From a bacterium endosymbiont of Escarpia laminata (GTDB lineage: Bacteria > Pseudomonadota > Gammaproteobacteria > Chromatiales > Chromatiaceae), in assembly GCA_003660235.1 (NCBI GenBank), contig QGON01000069.1, positions 186,001-250,000 on the forward strand: a stretch of DNA of 64,000 nt. Direction: 5' to 3'. Shown one piece after another: positions 1-8,855 of this stretch. Numbering within the stretch: the first letter of the stretch is position 1; every line of letters begins with the position of its first letter. The notes below the pieces were generated by a model. The model was given only the letters and a program-made list of their open reading frames with translations. It did no database searches and was not told the origin of the DNA. The translations under genes and the position numbers were made by a program.

Positions 1-1
1 G

Positions 2-508
2 ACCGGTGATGCCGATGGTTTTGTATTCAAGCCGGCGGAGCACCTAGCGTTGCATCCGGGTCAGACGGCAACCATCGAGTACCATGGGCAGCCGGTAGGC
101 TGGATTGGCATGTTGCACCCCGAGCTGGAGAAAAAACTCGATCTCTCAGGTGCCACCTACCTCTTTGAAATATTATTGGAGAGTGTCGAAAAGGGTCTTC
201 TGCCGGCATTTGAGCCGCTCTCCAAGTTTCCCTCCATCCGCCGGGATATCGCGCTGGTGGTGGACGAATCGGTGACATTTGAAGCAGTACGCGCCTGCGT
301 TCGTGAGGCGGCCCCCGAGATTGTTAAAGACATTCGTCTTTTTGATGTCTATACTGGGGATAACATAGATTCGGGTCGAAAAAGCCTCGCATTGGGATTG
401 ATTTTACAGGAAAAATCTCACACGCTTATTGACGAAGAAGTTGAAGGTGTGGTCGACACTGTGTTAAAAAGATTGTCTAAAGAATTCGGTGCGAAGTTGA
501 GAGAATAG
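2..508 (+). CDS. pheT: Phenylalanyl-tRNA synthetase beta subunit, C-terminal part
   Basis: Only the last ~168 residues are present; the reading frame is open to the left window edge, so the gene begins outside. The C-terminal ~95 residues form the ferredoxin-fold anticodon-binding (FDX-ACB) domain, with the typical FPSIRRDIALVV entry strand and the late GRKSLALGL and LIDEEVEG motifs. In the cytoplasm the PheS2PheT2 complex charges tRNA-Phe. The stop is 3 nt before ihfA, the order seen in most gammaproteobacteria (pheS-pheT-ihfA), so ihfA is probably co-transcribed. Nothing unusual. Confidence 0.96.
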   Translation, partial: TGDADGFVFKPAEHLALHPGQTATIEYHGQPVGWIGMLHPELEKKLDLSGATYLFEILLESVEKGLLPAFEPLSKFPSIRRDIALVVDESVTFEAVRACVREAAPEIVKDIRLFDVYTGDNIDSGRKSLALGLILQEKSHTLIDEEVEGVVDTVLKRLSKEFGAKLRE

Positions 509-511
509 GAT

Positions 512-817
512 ATGTCACTGACCAAAGCGGACATGGCAGAGAGATTGTTCGAGGAACTCGGACTCAATAAACGCGAAGCCAAAGAGATGGTGGAGATGTT
601 TTTTGAGGAGATTCGCCATGCCCTGGAAGAGGGCAGCCAGGTGAAGATCTCCGGGTTTGGTAATTTTGACCTGCGTGAAAAGAAACAGCGGCCTGGGCGT
701 AACCCCAAGACCGGCGAAGAGATCCCGATCTCAGCCCGGCGGGTAGTTACATTCAGGCCCGGACAAAAACTCAAAGCACGGGTAGAAGCCTATGCTGGAT
801 CCCAGCAGCAGCAATAA
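512..817 (+). CDS. ihfA: Integration host factor subunit alpha
   Basis: 101 residues, the usual IHF-alpha length. The protein opens with [17 protein letters not shown] and carries the HU/IHF signature [23 protein letters not shown], including the DNA-intercalating proline region near residue 65. With IhfB it forms the nucleoid heterodimer that bends DNA sharply and assists recombination, replication and sigma-54 transcription. An AGGAT Shine-Dalgarno-like stretch precedes the ATG. The last 26 nt overlap the next gene, supporting one pheT-ihfA-merR transcript. Confidence 0.97.
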   Translation: MSLTKADMAERLFEELGLNKREAKEMVEMFFEEIRHALEEGSQVKISGFGNFDLREKKQRPGRNPKTGEEIPISARRVVTFRPGQKLKARVEAYAGSQQQQ

Positions 818-1151
818 CCAACTGCCCTCGATTCCGGGCAAACGCTATTTCACCATTGGCGAGGTCAGCGATCTCTGCCAGGTGAAACCCCATGTGCTTC
901 GCTACTGGGAGCAGGAATTCCCCCAGCTCAAGCCGGTGAAGCGGCGTGGTAACCGGCGTTATTATCAGCGTCACGACGTGCTCATGATCCGTCAGATTCG
1001 CAGCCTGCTCTATGAACAGGGATTCACCATCGGCGGTGCCCGCCAGCAGCTCTCCGGTGATACAGCCAAGGACGATCAGAACCAGAGTCATCAGATTGTG
1101 AAACAGCTGCGTGTCGAACTTGAGGGCCTGCTGCAGATACTAAAAAGATAG
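792..1151 (+). CDS. MerR family transcriptional regulator downstream of ihfA
   Basis: 119 residues. The N-terminal winged helix (about residues 18-88) has the MerR pattern [25 protein letters not shown] followed by [13 protein letters not shown]. The C-terminus is a short helix of the dimerising coiled-coil type with no cysteine-rich effector tail, so it is not a metal sensor of the MerR/CueR kind. It starts inside the 3' end of ihfA, the conserved position of this short MerR protein in many gammaproteobacteria. Its target is unknown. Confidence 0.9.
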   Translation: MLDPSSSNNQLPSIPGKRYFTIGEVSDLCQVKPHVLRYWEQEFPQLKPVKRRGNRRYYQRHDVLMIRQIRSLLYEQGFTIGGARQQLSGDTAKDDQNQSHQIVKQLRVELEGLLQILKR

Positions 1152-1204
1152 CCCCGGTATGGATTGACAATGCAGGGTTAACTGCCTAGTATTCTCCCTC
1201 CTTT

Positions 1205-1281
1205 CCGGGCGTAGCGCAGCTTGGTAGCGCACCACAATGGGGTTGTGGGGGTCGGATGTTCGAATCATCTCGCCCGGACCA
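1205..1281 (+). tRNA. tRNA-Pro (anticodon TGG)
   Basis: A 77-nt cloverleaf with acceptor arms CCGGGCG (1205-1211) and CGCCCGG (1271-1277), D-arm GCGCAGC..GGTAGCGC, anticodon loop containing TGG, T-arm GGATG TTCGAAT CATCT, discriminator A and encoded CCA. The unusual purine-rich loop ATGGGGT matches bacterial tRNA-Pro. It follows the merR gene closely and has its own terminator immediately downstream. Confidence 0.96.
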
Positions 1282-1292
1282 ATCAGGAAGAA

Positions 1293-1322
1293 GCCGAAGT
1301 GAATTACCACTTCGGCTTTTTT
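1293..1322 (+). terminator. Rho-independent terminator of tRNA-Pro
   Basis: Perfect 9-bp stem GCCGAAGTG / CACTTCGGC with a 6-nt loop, followed by six T residues. It lies 12 nt after the tRNA-Pro CCA end. Confidence 0.92.
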
Positions 1323-1452
1323 AATGCCTCGAATTCTTCACTAAACCCTGTATGGGTATATTCTGCTCTGCATGAATATTTGAAAATGCGTGGAAATGCG
1401 AATTGATATTATTCGAGATACGCTATTGTTGTGTGCGGTAATCAATATCGGA

Positions 1453-2880
1453 CTATAGTGCATTTGAGCCAGCGTTTTGCAGTTTCGGCTCAGTGGGTAT
1501 TTCAATCCAGAACTTTGATCCCTCTCCGGGTTCGCTCTCCACGCCGATAGTTCCACCCATGAGTTCAACTATCCGTTTTGATATTGAGAGCCCAATACCT
1601 CTGCCACCAGCCATCTTATCGGCTGCGTGACGGGTGAATGAGTCGAATATGGTGAGCATCTCTTCTTGAGTCATGCCTGTGCCTGTGTCAGAGATGTCAA
1701 TGCGCAGTGTGTCGAAGATCTCCGTTTCAAGCGCAAGAGATACACTGCCATGATCATGATTGTATCTAATGGCGTTGTTAACCAGCTCCCGCAATACTTG
1801 TGTGAGCCGTTCCCGGTCTGCTGTGATTATTATTGGCTGAGGGGGTAAAACAGACCTGAGCTTGATATGGCGTTCTGAGGCCTTCGCTTGAAGTTCGTTG
1901 AGCACGTTTTTGATCATTTGCCCGGCATCGACTCTCTCCAGGGTAAAGGAGGGATTCGTTGAGGTGATCTGATCGAGGTCCAGCAGTGAATTGATCAAGC
2001 CGAGTAATCGCTTGCTGGCCGCAAGGATTTCCTCGACCGACATGGCCTGATCTGGCGTGAGTGGCTCATCCGTGTCGAATGCCAATATCTGGGTAAATCC
2101 CATGATGGCGTTCATTGGCGTGCGAAGTTCATGACTCATGCGGGCGAGAAAATCTGACTTCGCCTGATTTGCCTGCCAGGCTTCATCCCTGGCCAGGATC
2201 AGGGCCTGCTCGTTGGCCTGTAGTTTTGCTGTCATTTTATTGAAGGCAATGCTGGTTTGGGCCAGTTCATCCCTGCCTCGTACTTGAATGCGGTGTTCCA
2301 GACTGCCGTCAGCCAGTTTACGTGAAGCATCCCGCAGTTCCTTGAGTTGGCGGGTCAGGTAGAGACCGAGCGCAAAAGAAAACAGTGCGGTGAGGGCCAT
2401 CTCGATACCGGCAATGGCCATTGCCCGATTGCGGGCTTTCTTCATTCCTTCCGTGATGCGGTCGGTGGAGATACCGACTTCCACTCTGCCAAAATGGATA
2501 CCGCTTTCCACGATTTCGGCATGGGTGTCGAAAACCAGATCCCGGACATTTTCCAGTTTGGTGTCGTCTGCAAAAGAGCGGGAGAGCAGTTCCGGATCGC
2601 CGCCCTCTGCCAATACAACTTCATTGTCCATTACTCTCGCATACAGCACCCCGGGATTGCGGAGTATCTCCTGAACAAAGCTTTCAAGGGAGGCCAGATC
2701 GGTAGAGAGAACCGCGTTCTTGGTGGTTGTGGCGAACAGGGTGGCCGTTGTCGAGGCATGCTCGATGAGCTGTTCTTCATTTGACTGGCGCAGGAAGTTC
2801 AGACCGCTCCATACCAATATCGTCAGCAGTATCGCCTCGATACAGGCGATACCGAGCATGGTTTTGAGTCTGAACGACAC
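1453..2880 (-). CDS. Membrane sensor histidine kinase
   Basis: 475 residues starting at GTG. There is an N-terminal membrane helix (about 7-29), a ~120-residue extracytoplasmic segment, a second helix (about 153-175), a HAMP linker (about 176-230), then HisKA with phospho-acceptor His250 in MSHELRTPMN and a HATPase_c domain (N box RELVNNAIRYN, G boxes DTGTGM and GGRGIGLS). It should autophosphorylate in response to a periplasmic signal. It follows the PhnD-type binding protein gene by 6 nt, so the binding protein may present the ligand to the kinase. No response regulator gene is adjacent, and the ligand is unknown. Confidence 0.93.
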   Translation of the reverse strand: MSFRLKTMLGIACIEAILLTILVWSGLNFLRQSNEEQLIEHASTTATLFATTTKNAVLSTDLASLESFVQEILRNPGVLYARVMDNEVVLAEGGDPELLSRSFADDTKLENVRDLVFDTHAEIVESGIHFGRVEVGISTDRITEGMKKARNRAMAIAGIEMALTALFSFALGLYLTRQLKELRDASRKLADGSLEHRIQVRGRDELAQTSIAFNKMTAKLQANEQALILARDEAWQANQAKSDFLARMSHELRTPMNAIMGFTQILAFDTDEPLTPDQAMSVEEILAASKRLLGLINSLLDLDQITSTNPSFTLERVDAGQMIKNVLNELQAKASERHIKLRSVLPPQPIIITADRERLTQVLRELVNNAIRYNHDHGSVSLALETEIFDTLRIDISDTGTGMTQEEMLTIFDSFTRHAADKMAGGRGIGLSISKRIVELMGGTIGVESEPGEGSKFWIEIPTEPKLQNAGSNAL

Positions 2881-2886
2881 GCCTTA

Positions 2887-3720
2887 TCAGCCTTCGGTCA
2901 GCTTTTTCAGGAGATCTATACCCAAGGCCCGTACGTCATCCCAGTCTTTGTCCTCTCCCGCTTCGATACCTTTGAAATTGATATTGGTAAGCAACTGTTT
3001 TCCTTCCGGATCGTTTTCCATGTTGATCATGACTTCTCTTATTCGTGTTATGACGGCAGGATCCACTCTTGGATGTGCGGCGAATGCATGGGGGGTGAAG
3101 GGCTCACTGGTCCAGAGTACCCGCAATTGTTCTCTGACTGCTGGATCGACGTTGTTGAATGTGCGCTGAATACCGCCACCGGCAACATACAAGCCTTTTG
3201 CAACGGTGCGATATACGGAGTCGTGGGAGGAGACATATTTGGCAGAGAAGGGGATATCGTTGTTGGTGAGGTTTGCCCGGGGGAGCACACTTGCGGCAAA
3301 TGCAGCGGGCGCGGGGAAAGCGAGAGTTTTACCCGAGAGGTCATGCAGGGGGTGAATGGCGCTCTCTTTGCGAACCACCATGATTCCGCGAATCCGTTTG
3401 TTTTTCTGCCGGGCAAATACCTCATACCCTGGAGAACGGTGGAATACTGTGTAGTGGTATGGATTCATGTAGGCGATATCATATTCACCTTTGGCGCAGC
3501 GTCGTTCGAATTCCGGGATGTTGGGTGCTGTTTTGAACACAAGCCGGGTGCCGCTCTTCTTCCCGATATACTGCATTATTGGTCCCCACAAACGGGCCAG
3601 TTTGGTCGCCGACTGTTGTGGAACGAGGCCAAATGTGAGCGTAGGTGGCTCTTGGGCTGCTGCAGGCTGAATGGTGGAAAGAATGAAGAGTGCTGCAACT
3701 GCCTGAATCAGGTATTTCAT
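2887..3720 (-). CDS. PhnD-type phosphate/phosphonate periplasmic binding protein
   Basis: 277 residues from the ATG chosen here, which begins a clean signal peptide (MKYLIQAVAALFILSTIQPAAAQ). An upstream in-frame ATG would add 16 polar residues. The mature protein follows the PhnD/SsuA-like type II binding fold: TFGLVPQQSA near the N-terminus, DIAYMNPYHYTVFH, and a NNVDPAVREQLRVLW segment. No transporter permease or ATPase gene is nearby; it is paired with a histidine kinase instead. A sensory rather than transport role is therefore likely, by inference from context. The ligand (phosphite, phosphonate, other oxyanion) cannot be told from sequence. Confidence 0.88.
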   Translation of the reverse strand: MKYLIQAVAALFILSTIQPAAAQEPPTLTFGLVPQQSATKLARLWGPIMQYIGKKSGTRLVFKTAPNIPEFERRCAKGEYDIAYMNPYHYTVFHRSPGYEVFARQKNKRIRGIMVVRKESAIHPLHDLSGKTLAFPAPAAFAASVLPRANLTNNDIPFSAKYVSSHDSVYRTVAKGLYVAGGGIQRTFNNVDPAVREQLRVLWTSEPFTPHAFAAHPRVDPAVITRIREVMINMENDPEGKQLLTNINFKGIEAGEDKDWDDVRALGIDLLKKLTEG

Positions 3721-3933
3721 GCTGTGTCTCCGGTCATTGTTACTAAGATTGATCCCCATCAGTGCCACATTGCCTGGTAACAGTGCAAACTAACTTAATG
3801 ACTATCGGCAATCTTCTTGAAAACTGTGCTGTTTTTTAACGGGATCTGGAAGGCCGGGTGATTTGAGAAAGGAGGGGAAATGGAAGTCGATCTGATGCTG
3901 AGGATTTCGCTTGGCTGAAAGTGTGATCTGTTG

Positions 3934-4192
3934 ATGAGTGATTCGATTGATTTATGGCACGTCTACATCCTGAAGTGCTGTGACGGCACGCTCTATACCG
4001 GGATTGCCAAGGATGTGGTTGCACGGGTCAAGAAACATAATTCAGGGCAGGGTGCCAAACACTCGTGGCAGACTGCCGGTTGAATTACTCTACACGGAAT
4101 CTGTTGGCCCGCATGGAGATGCCTTGAGGCGGGAGATGGAGATCAAGCGTATGTCTGCCGGCAAAAAACGTAAGTTGGTCTATTCAGGATAG
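3934..4192 (+). pseudogene. GIY-YIG nuclease family (YhbQ-like) gene with a one-base frameshift
   Basis: From ATG 3934, frame 1 encodes LWHVYILKCCDGTLYTGIAKD, the GIY-YIG opening, and stops at 4083. The rest (RGRLPVELLYTESV..., ending KRKLVYSG) continues in frame 2 to 4192. The normal sequence would read AKYTRGRLPVELLY; restoring one base after AAA at about 4059/4060 rejoins the frames. Such ~90-residue single-domain proteins (UPF0213) are common and of uncertain function. It is either a true pseudogene or a sequencing/assembly indel. It is convergent with glcE, and its stop lies inside the glcE 3' end. Confidence 0.82.
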
Positions 4193-5241
4193 AGCCGTCC
4201 CGGGTTAAAGATGAATTTGGGATCGAATACCCGTTTCAGACGTTGATGCAGTAACGTAACAGTGGGATTCAGGGGATGGAATATCTCGCCGCTACGATCA
4301 CCATTTCGAAACAGGGTGGCGTGACCACCGGTTACACCAACAGCAGAGCGGATGGTCTCCATTGAGTGATCTCCCTTGAACCATCTCAATGCACCGCCCC
4401 ATTCGATGAGCTGTTCCCCCGGTAGAGCAAAGTCAGCCGCTGGCGGCATTGAGAGCCGCCAGAGCGGGGCGTCGGTCTGAAAAAAGGCTAACTGCTGATC
4501 GCGAAGCTCTTGCCAGAACATTTCAGCATTTTCGAACCGTTCACCGCCGAAGCGTTTTTGGAGCTGTGATACTCGGGTTTCATCACAATCAAACCGAATG
4601 CGTAGTTCTCCATCCATGTGACAACTGCCGGAGATGGGGGCGGCATCCAGACTTAAACGCTGCGTGATTGCATGAGCATTCTCTGTGTCGGCTTCAAATA
4701 AAAGGGTTGTCTCCTGCGGCGGCAGAGGCAGGACTTTTATCGACACCTCCAGCAGGATGCCCAGAGTGCCCAAGGCACCGGCCATGAGCCGTGAGAGGTC
4801 ATATCCTGCCACGTTTTTCATCACTTGGCCGCCGAAGTTCAGAATCTGCCCCCGCCCATCCAGCAGTTTGATCCCCAACAGCAGATCCCTGGGAGCACCA
4901 AACCGGGGACGGCGCGGGCCGCTGAGACCACTCGCAATGGCGCCACCGATTGTCGATGCCTCTGTGAAATGCGGTGGCTCGAAGGGGAGCATCTGCTGTT
5001 GTGCCGTCAGTGCTGCCTCGATCTCGGAGAGTGGCGTGCCGCCACGGGCGGTGACAACCAGTTCAGTGGGTTCATAATTCACTATGCCCTGATGTTTGCT
5101 CAGGTCAAAGGGTTCTCCGGTCAATTCACGGCCATAAAAACCTTTGCTGTTGCCTCCTCGCAGACAGAGTTGTTGTCCGCTCTCCACCGCCTGAATCACT
5201 TCGGCTTGCAGCACTTCACTGATGTCTTGGTTGCTATCCAC
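4180..5241 (-). CDS. glcE: Glycolate oxidase FAD-binding subunit GlcE
   Basis: 353 residues, normal for GlcE. It has the PCMH-type FAD-binding fold: VTARGGTPLSEIE, then STIGGAIASGLSGPRRPRFG, VMKNVAGYDLSRLMAGALGTLG and the C-terminal FNPGRLY motif. With GlcD and the iron-sulfur subunit GlcF it oxidises glycolate to glyoxylate at the inner membrane. It starts directly after the glcD stop codon. The usual third gene, glcF, is not downstream (the frameshifted GIY-YIG gene is there) nor elsewhere in the window. Confidence 0.94.
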   Translation of the reverse strand: MDSNQDISEVLQAEVIQAVESGQQLCLRGGNSKGFYGRELTGEPFDLSKHQGIVNYEPTELVVTARGGTPLSEIEAALTAQQQMLPFEPPHFTEASTIGGAIASGLSGPRRPRFGAPRDLLLGIKLLDGRGQILNFGGQVMKNVAGYDLSRLMAGALGTLGILLEVSIKVLPLPPQETTLLFEADTENAHAITQRLSLDAAPISGSCHMDGELRIRFDCDETRVSQLQKRFGGERFENAEMFWQELRDQQLAFFQTDAPLWRLSMPPAADFALPGEQLIEWGGALRWFKGDHSMETIRSAVGVTGGHATLFRNGDRSGEIFHPLNPTVTLLHQRLKRVFDPKFIFNPGRLYPE

Positions 5242-6735
5242 TTAGAAACGCTCCAGCTCAGGAAAACGCAGCTGTCCGGCGTGCACATGCATGGCACCGA
5301 ATTCGGCGCAGCGGGCGAGGGTGGGGATCGCCTTGCCGGGATTGAGTAGGTTATCAGGGTCGAAGGCTGCCTTTACTGCATGGAAGATCTCAAGCTCCGC
5401 ATCAGGGAACTGGGCGCACATCTGGTCGATCTTCTCTAAACCCACACCGTGTTCACCGGTGATGGTGCCACCTGCTGCCACGCAGAGTTCCAATATCTCG
5501 CCGCCGAATTGCTCGGCTTTTTCCAGCTCACCTGGGATATTGGCATCGTAGAGAATCAGAGGGTGCAGATTGCCGTCACCGGCATGAAAGACGTTGGCGC
5601 AGCGAAGGTCATAGCGTTCGGACATCTCGGCGATTTTCTTCAGAACCATCGCCAGTCGTTTGCGTGGGATAGTGCCGTCCATACAGTAGTAGTCTGGCGA
5701 GATTCGACCCACCGCCGGGAAGGCTGCCTTGCGTCCTGCCCAGAAACGCTGCCGCTCGGCCTCATCCCTGGAGATGCGCACTTCGCTGGCTCCGGATTGC
5801 TTCAGGATGGAACAGACAGACGCCACCGAAACCGTAACTTCATCCTCGCTACCATCCAGTTCACAGAGCAGAATGGCAGCGGCCTCCACCGGGTAACCCG
5901 CATGGATGAAGGATTCTGCAGCGCGCAGGGAGAGGTTATCCATCAGTTCCAGTCCGGCGGGAATGATGCCGTTGGCGATGATAACGGCAACCGCATTGCC
6001 TGCGGCCTCTACCTCGTCGAATGCCGCCAGGATGACCTGAGCCTTGGCAGGTATCGGCAGCAGTTTGACCAGCACCTCCACAATCACCCCCAACATGCCT
6101 TCAGAACCGGTCATTAACGCCAGCAGATCGAGACCTGGACTGTCGAGACCGCCACCTCCCAGAGTGATTTGCTCTCCTTCAATGGTGATCAGAGTGACTT
6201 CCAGCAGGTTGTTCACGGTCAGACCATATTTCAGGCAATGTACCCCTCCTGCGTTTTCCGCCACGTTGCCGCCGATGGAGCAGGCGATTTGGGAGGAGGG
6301 GTCGGGTGCATAGTAGAGCCCATGAGACCGGGCAGCATCACTGATCGCCAGATTGCGCACACCCGGCTGCACCCTGGCGCGCATATTCGGCTGGTCGACT
6401 TCCAGGATCTTATTCAGACGCGCCAGACTGAGCAGTACACCCTCTTCATGGGGCAGCGCACCACCAGAGAGTCCGGTTCCGGCACCGCGCGCCACCACGG
6501 GTATTTTGTTGGTGTGGCAGTAACGGAGGATGGCCTGAACCTGGCCTGTATCATAGGGCAATAGCACGATCAGGGGCACCTGCCGGTAAGCAGAGAGTCC
6601 ATCGCACTCATAGGGGACCAACTCCTCTTCCCGATAGATGACTGCCTCTGTGGGCAGCATCTTCAGGAAGGCATCGGCCAGGATTCGGCGTTGTCGCTGC
6701 CTGCGTAGTGAATTGTTGTCTGATTGACCCTGCAT
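5242..6735 (-). CDS. glcD: Glycolate oxidase subunit GlcD (FAD-linked oxidase)
   Basis: 497 residues. The N-terminal PCMH FAD-binding domain (about 50-230) shows VPVVARGAGTGLSGGA, DPSSQIACSIGGNVAENAGG and the LMTGSEGMLGVIVEV motif. The C-terminal FAD-oxidase domain has FHAGDGNLHPLI and GTITGEHGVGLEK with catalytic-region histidines. It is the flavin subunit that dehydrogenates glycolate, typically the product of phosphoglycolate phosphatase after RuBisCO oxygenation. First gene of a tight glcD-glcE pair. Confidence 0.95.
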   Translation of the reverse strand: MQGQSDNNSLRRQRQRRILADAFLKMLPTEAVIYREEELVPYECDGLSAYRQVPLIVLLPYDTGQVQAILRYCHTNKIPVVARGAGTGLSGGALPHEEGVLLSLARLNKILEVDQPNMRARVQPGVRNLAISDAARSHGLYYAPDPSSQIACSIGGNVAENAGGVHCLKYGLTVNNLLEVTLITIEGEQITLGGGGLDSPGLDLLALMTGSEGMLGVIVEVLVKLLPIPAKAQVILAAFDEVEAAGNAVAVIIANGIIPAGLELMDNLSLRAAESFIHAGYPVEAAAILLCELDGSEDEVTVSVASVCSILKQSGASEVRISRDEAERQRFWAGRKAAFPAVGRISPDYYCMDGTIPRKRLAMVLKKIAEMSERYDLRCANVFHAGDGNLHPLILYDANIPGELEKAEQFGGEILELCVAAGGTITGEHGVGLEKIDQMCAQFPDAELEIFHAVKAAFDPDNLLNPGKAIPTLARCAEFGAMHVHAGQLRFPELERF

Positions 6736-6925
6736 TGGGCCATTCTTTCAAAAAAAACGGTTGAGGTTAACCTGTTTCTCAACTGGAAATAGAGGGCAGC
6801 TTATGGAGCGGAATCAAATCAGATTAATATACTAAAATAGTTCATGGGATGCCGCCTATCCCACGTTCTCCTGAGTACATACACGATCAAACTGATTTGA
6901 CGCCGCCCCTGTACACCGAAAGGGG

Positions 6926-7252
6926 TTATTTCCAGGCTCTGCCATTACCGGCTGCCCGGCCTCTGCCATAGGCCTTACCCGTACCTGCAAAGGTACCCTT
7001 GCCAATGGCTATGCCCCTGCCGGAGACGGTGCCTGAACCCTTTTTGTGCTGGATATTACCGTTACCGTCGCGGTAGATAACGACGCCTTTTCCGCTGGCG
7101 GTGCCTGAACCCCTGACGATGCCGGTGCCTTGGGCGACGCCAGAACCCTGAACCCAGCCTTTGCCCTTGACATGACCCTGTCCGGCATTTGCGCTGAAGG
7201 CAACAGTGGTGAGAAGGCCCAGAATGGTGAGTTTTGCGAGCAGTGATTTCAT
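6926..7252 (-). CDS. Exported small protein of xxxGxG hexapeptide repeats
   Basis: 108 residues. A signal peptide (about 1-23, ending FSANA) precedes a mature part built from about ten hexapeptide units xxxGxG, such as WVQGSG, VAQGTG, IVRGSG, IAIGKG, TFAGTG and KAYGRG. The array is interrupted once by a polar stretch VVIYRDGNGNIQHKK. The mature protein is strongly basic and has no cysteine. I do not recognise a named family. The regular period suggests a small beta-solenoid or amyloid-like surface or periplasmic protein, which is inference. It stands alone, in the same direction as its neighbours. Confidence 0.78.
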   Translation of the reverse strand: MKSLLAKLTILGLLTTVAFSANAGQGHVKGKGWVQGSGVAQGTGIVRGSGTASGKGVVIYRDGNGNIQHKKGSGTVSGRGIAIGKGTFAGTGKAYGRGRAAGNGRAWK

Positions 7253-7370
7253 TGTTATTACCTCTGTTGGTAAGTGTTGTTTGAATGATTTGACGACAGC
7301 TTTTTGGTCGTCTCACTGTGTAAAACGCGCCAGCATGGGAATGGTTGACAAGGAATATTATTGAATCTGA

Positions 7371-8855
7371 TCAGTCTGCTTTTGCAGGAAAGAAGAGTTG
7401 CTCCAGCAGATCCGGGTCGTCGAAATGGCGGCGACCCACAAAAGCTGTGGCATGACGGCCACGCTGACGCATTGCGCCAGGCGAAGCTATACCCATCGGC
7501 CAGAGCAGCCAGCGTTCCCCTCTCTCCGTCCCTTGTACGATTCCGTCCTCAGAGAAGAGCGAACGACTGCCGAAGGGATGTGGGAGGGTTGTCAGTTGTT
7601 GGTAATCGATCAGTTCGTAACGCTTGCCAGAGTTCAGGATCGCGTTAGAGAACTTGCGGATGTGATGTGCGCCTGCGGTGAGTCTTATCTCCTTGCGCTG
7701 CGCCGATTCACGAACCGTGCCGGCCAGGAGAGGTGATTCAGCACTTGAGGGTGGCTGGAATGTCAGGGCCGGCGTGGGGAAAAGCGTGTGATAGCAGCCG
7801 CAGTTATGGATGGTGTCATAGAGCAGCGGTTGGCCGGAGGGAGAGAGGGTAACCCGAAAGTTCAAACCATCCAGATGGCCTCCAAGAATATCAAAACGGC
7901 TCTTCAGTGGGCGGGCGGGAAACCAGATGACATAGTTTAACTGCAACAGGTTTTGGCCCTGCCAGCGGGTGAAAGTTTTATATGTATAGGCTACAGGCCT
8001 GCTGGTATCGATATTGGGTGGATTGCCGTTGGAATCAAATCTGGGTGTGCCGAAGCGGTCATTATCATCTTCTGTCTCAACGACCCAAATCGGTGCGAAG
8101 TTCAACAGCAGTTGCTGCAGTTCTATTCCATCCACGTCGGGAAGTTTGAGGGGGTTGGCGGTGGCTTTTGAGAGGATATTTGCCACTCTGTCACTGCTTA
8201 TCGTTTTTCCGGCAGGGGGAATATAACGTATAGACACCTCATCAGATTGTCTGTCCGATGTTCCGCTCAAACGCAACCTTGCTTTATCCCGCCAGTTGCT
8301 GGCGGCGATATCAACAAAGATGGCTGTGATGGGGTAGAGGCCAATTGCCCTTTGTAGAGACGAGTAGTTGTCGTTTACCTTTATTATGCGTTGCAGTTGT
8401 GACTGTTTCTCTGTCTCCCCAAGTCGTTCTGTGCTGAGTATTGTGCGGCAAAGGTGCAGTTGTTGTTCCAGCGAAGGATCGGTGTCGGCATTGCTTAATT
8501 CTGCGTGCCGGGCTTCACGGTCCATCTGCTCCAGTTGGCTGAGCCACTGTGCATAACTGTCTGTGGATAGGTTTTCATCGGAGAGGAAAGCAAAGAAACG
8601 ATTGGTGCGCAGCCAGGGAAAATCGGGGATACGTGCAAATCCACCATCAACTGTACCGGCTTGAAAAGCCAGCGCGTCCGCCTGTTGAAACAGTGCCAGG
8701 CATTCGGTCGTTGCATTTTCGGCCGCTGCCGGCCCGGTTTGCAGTGTGCTGCATCCTGTGATTTGTAACAGCACACTCAGGACGCAAAGGCATGCGCGCC
8801 ACCCTCTATTTGGCGCTGTTGATCCGCCAGTTGTAATGATGGTCTTCAATCTCAT
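7371..8855 (-). CDS. Hypothetical exported lipoprotein
   Basis: 494 residues from the ATG at 8855. This start gives a positively charged N-terminus, a hydrophobic stretch and the lipobox ITGC; an upstream start would add 29 polar residues lying inside the preceding gene. It is probably anchored to the outer membrane. The body has many short aromatic-rich segments (PDFPWLRTNRFFAFLSDE, NLLQLNYVIWFPARP, YDTIHNCGCYHTLFPTPAL), reminiscent of large uncharacterised envelope proteins, but I recognise no named domain. It overlaps the end of the DUF547 gene by about 50 nt, so the two are likely co-transcribed. Confidence 0.8.
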   Translation of the reverse strand: MRLKTIITTGGSTAPNRGWRACLCVLSVLLQITGCSTLQTGPAAAENATTECLALFQQADALAFQAGTVDGGFARIPDFPWLRTNRFFAFLSDENLSTDSYAQWLSQLEQMDREARHAELSNADTDPSLEQQLHLCRTILSTERLGETEKQSQLQRIIKVNDNYSSLQRAIGLYPITAIFVDIAASNWRDKARLRLSGTSDRQSDEVSIRYIPPAGKTISSDRVANILSKATANPLKLPDVDGIELQQLLLNFAPIWVVETEDDNDRFGTPRFDSNGNPPNIDTSRPVAYTYKTFTRWQGQNLLQLNYVIWFPARPLKSRFDILGGHLDGLNFRVTLSPSGQPLLYDTIHNCGCYHTLFPTPALTFQPPSSAESPLLAGTVRESAQRKEIRLTAGAHHIRKFSNAILNSGKRYELIDYQQLTTLPHPFGSRSLFSEDGIVQGTERGERWLLWPMGIASPGAMRQRGRHATAFVGRRHFDDPDLLEQLFFPAKAD

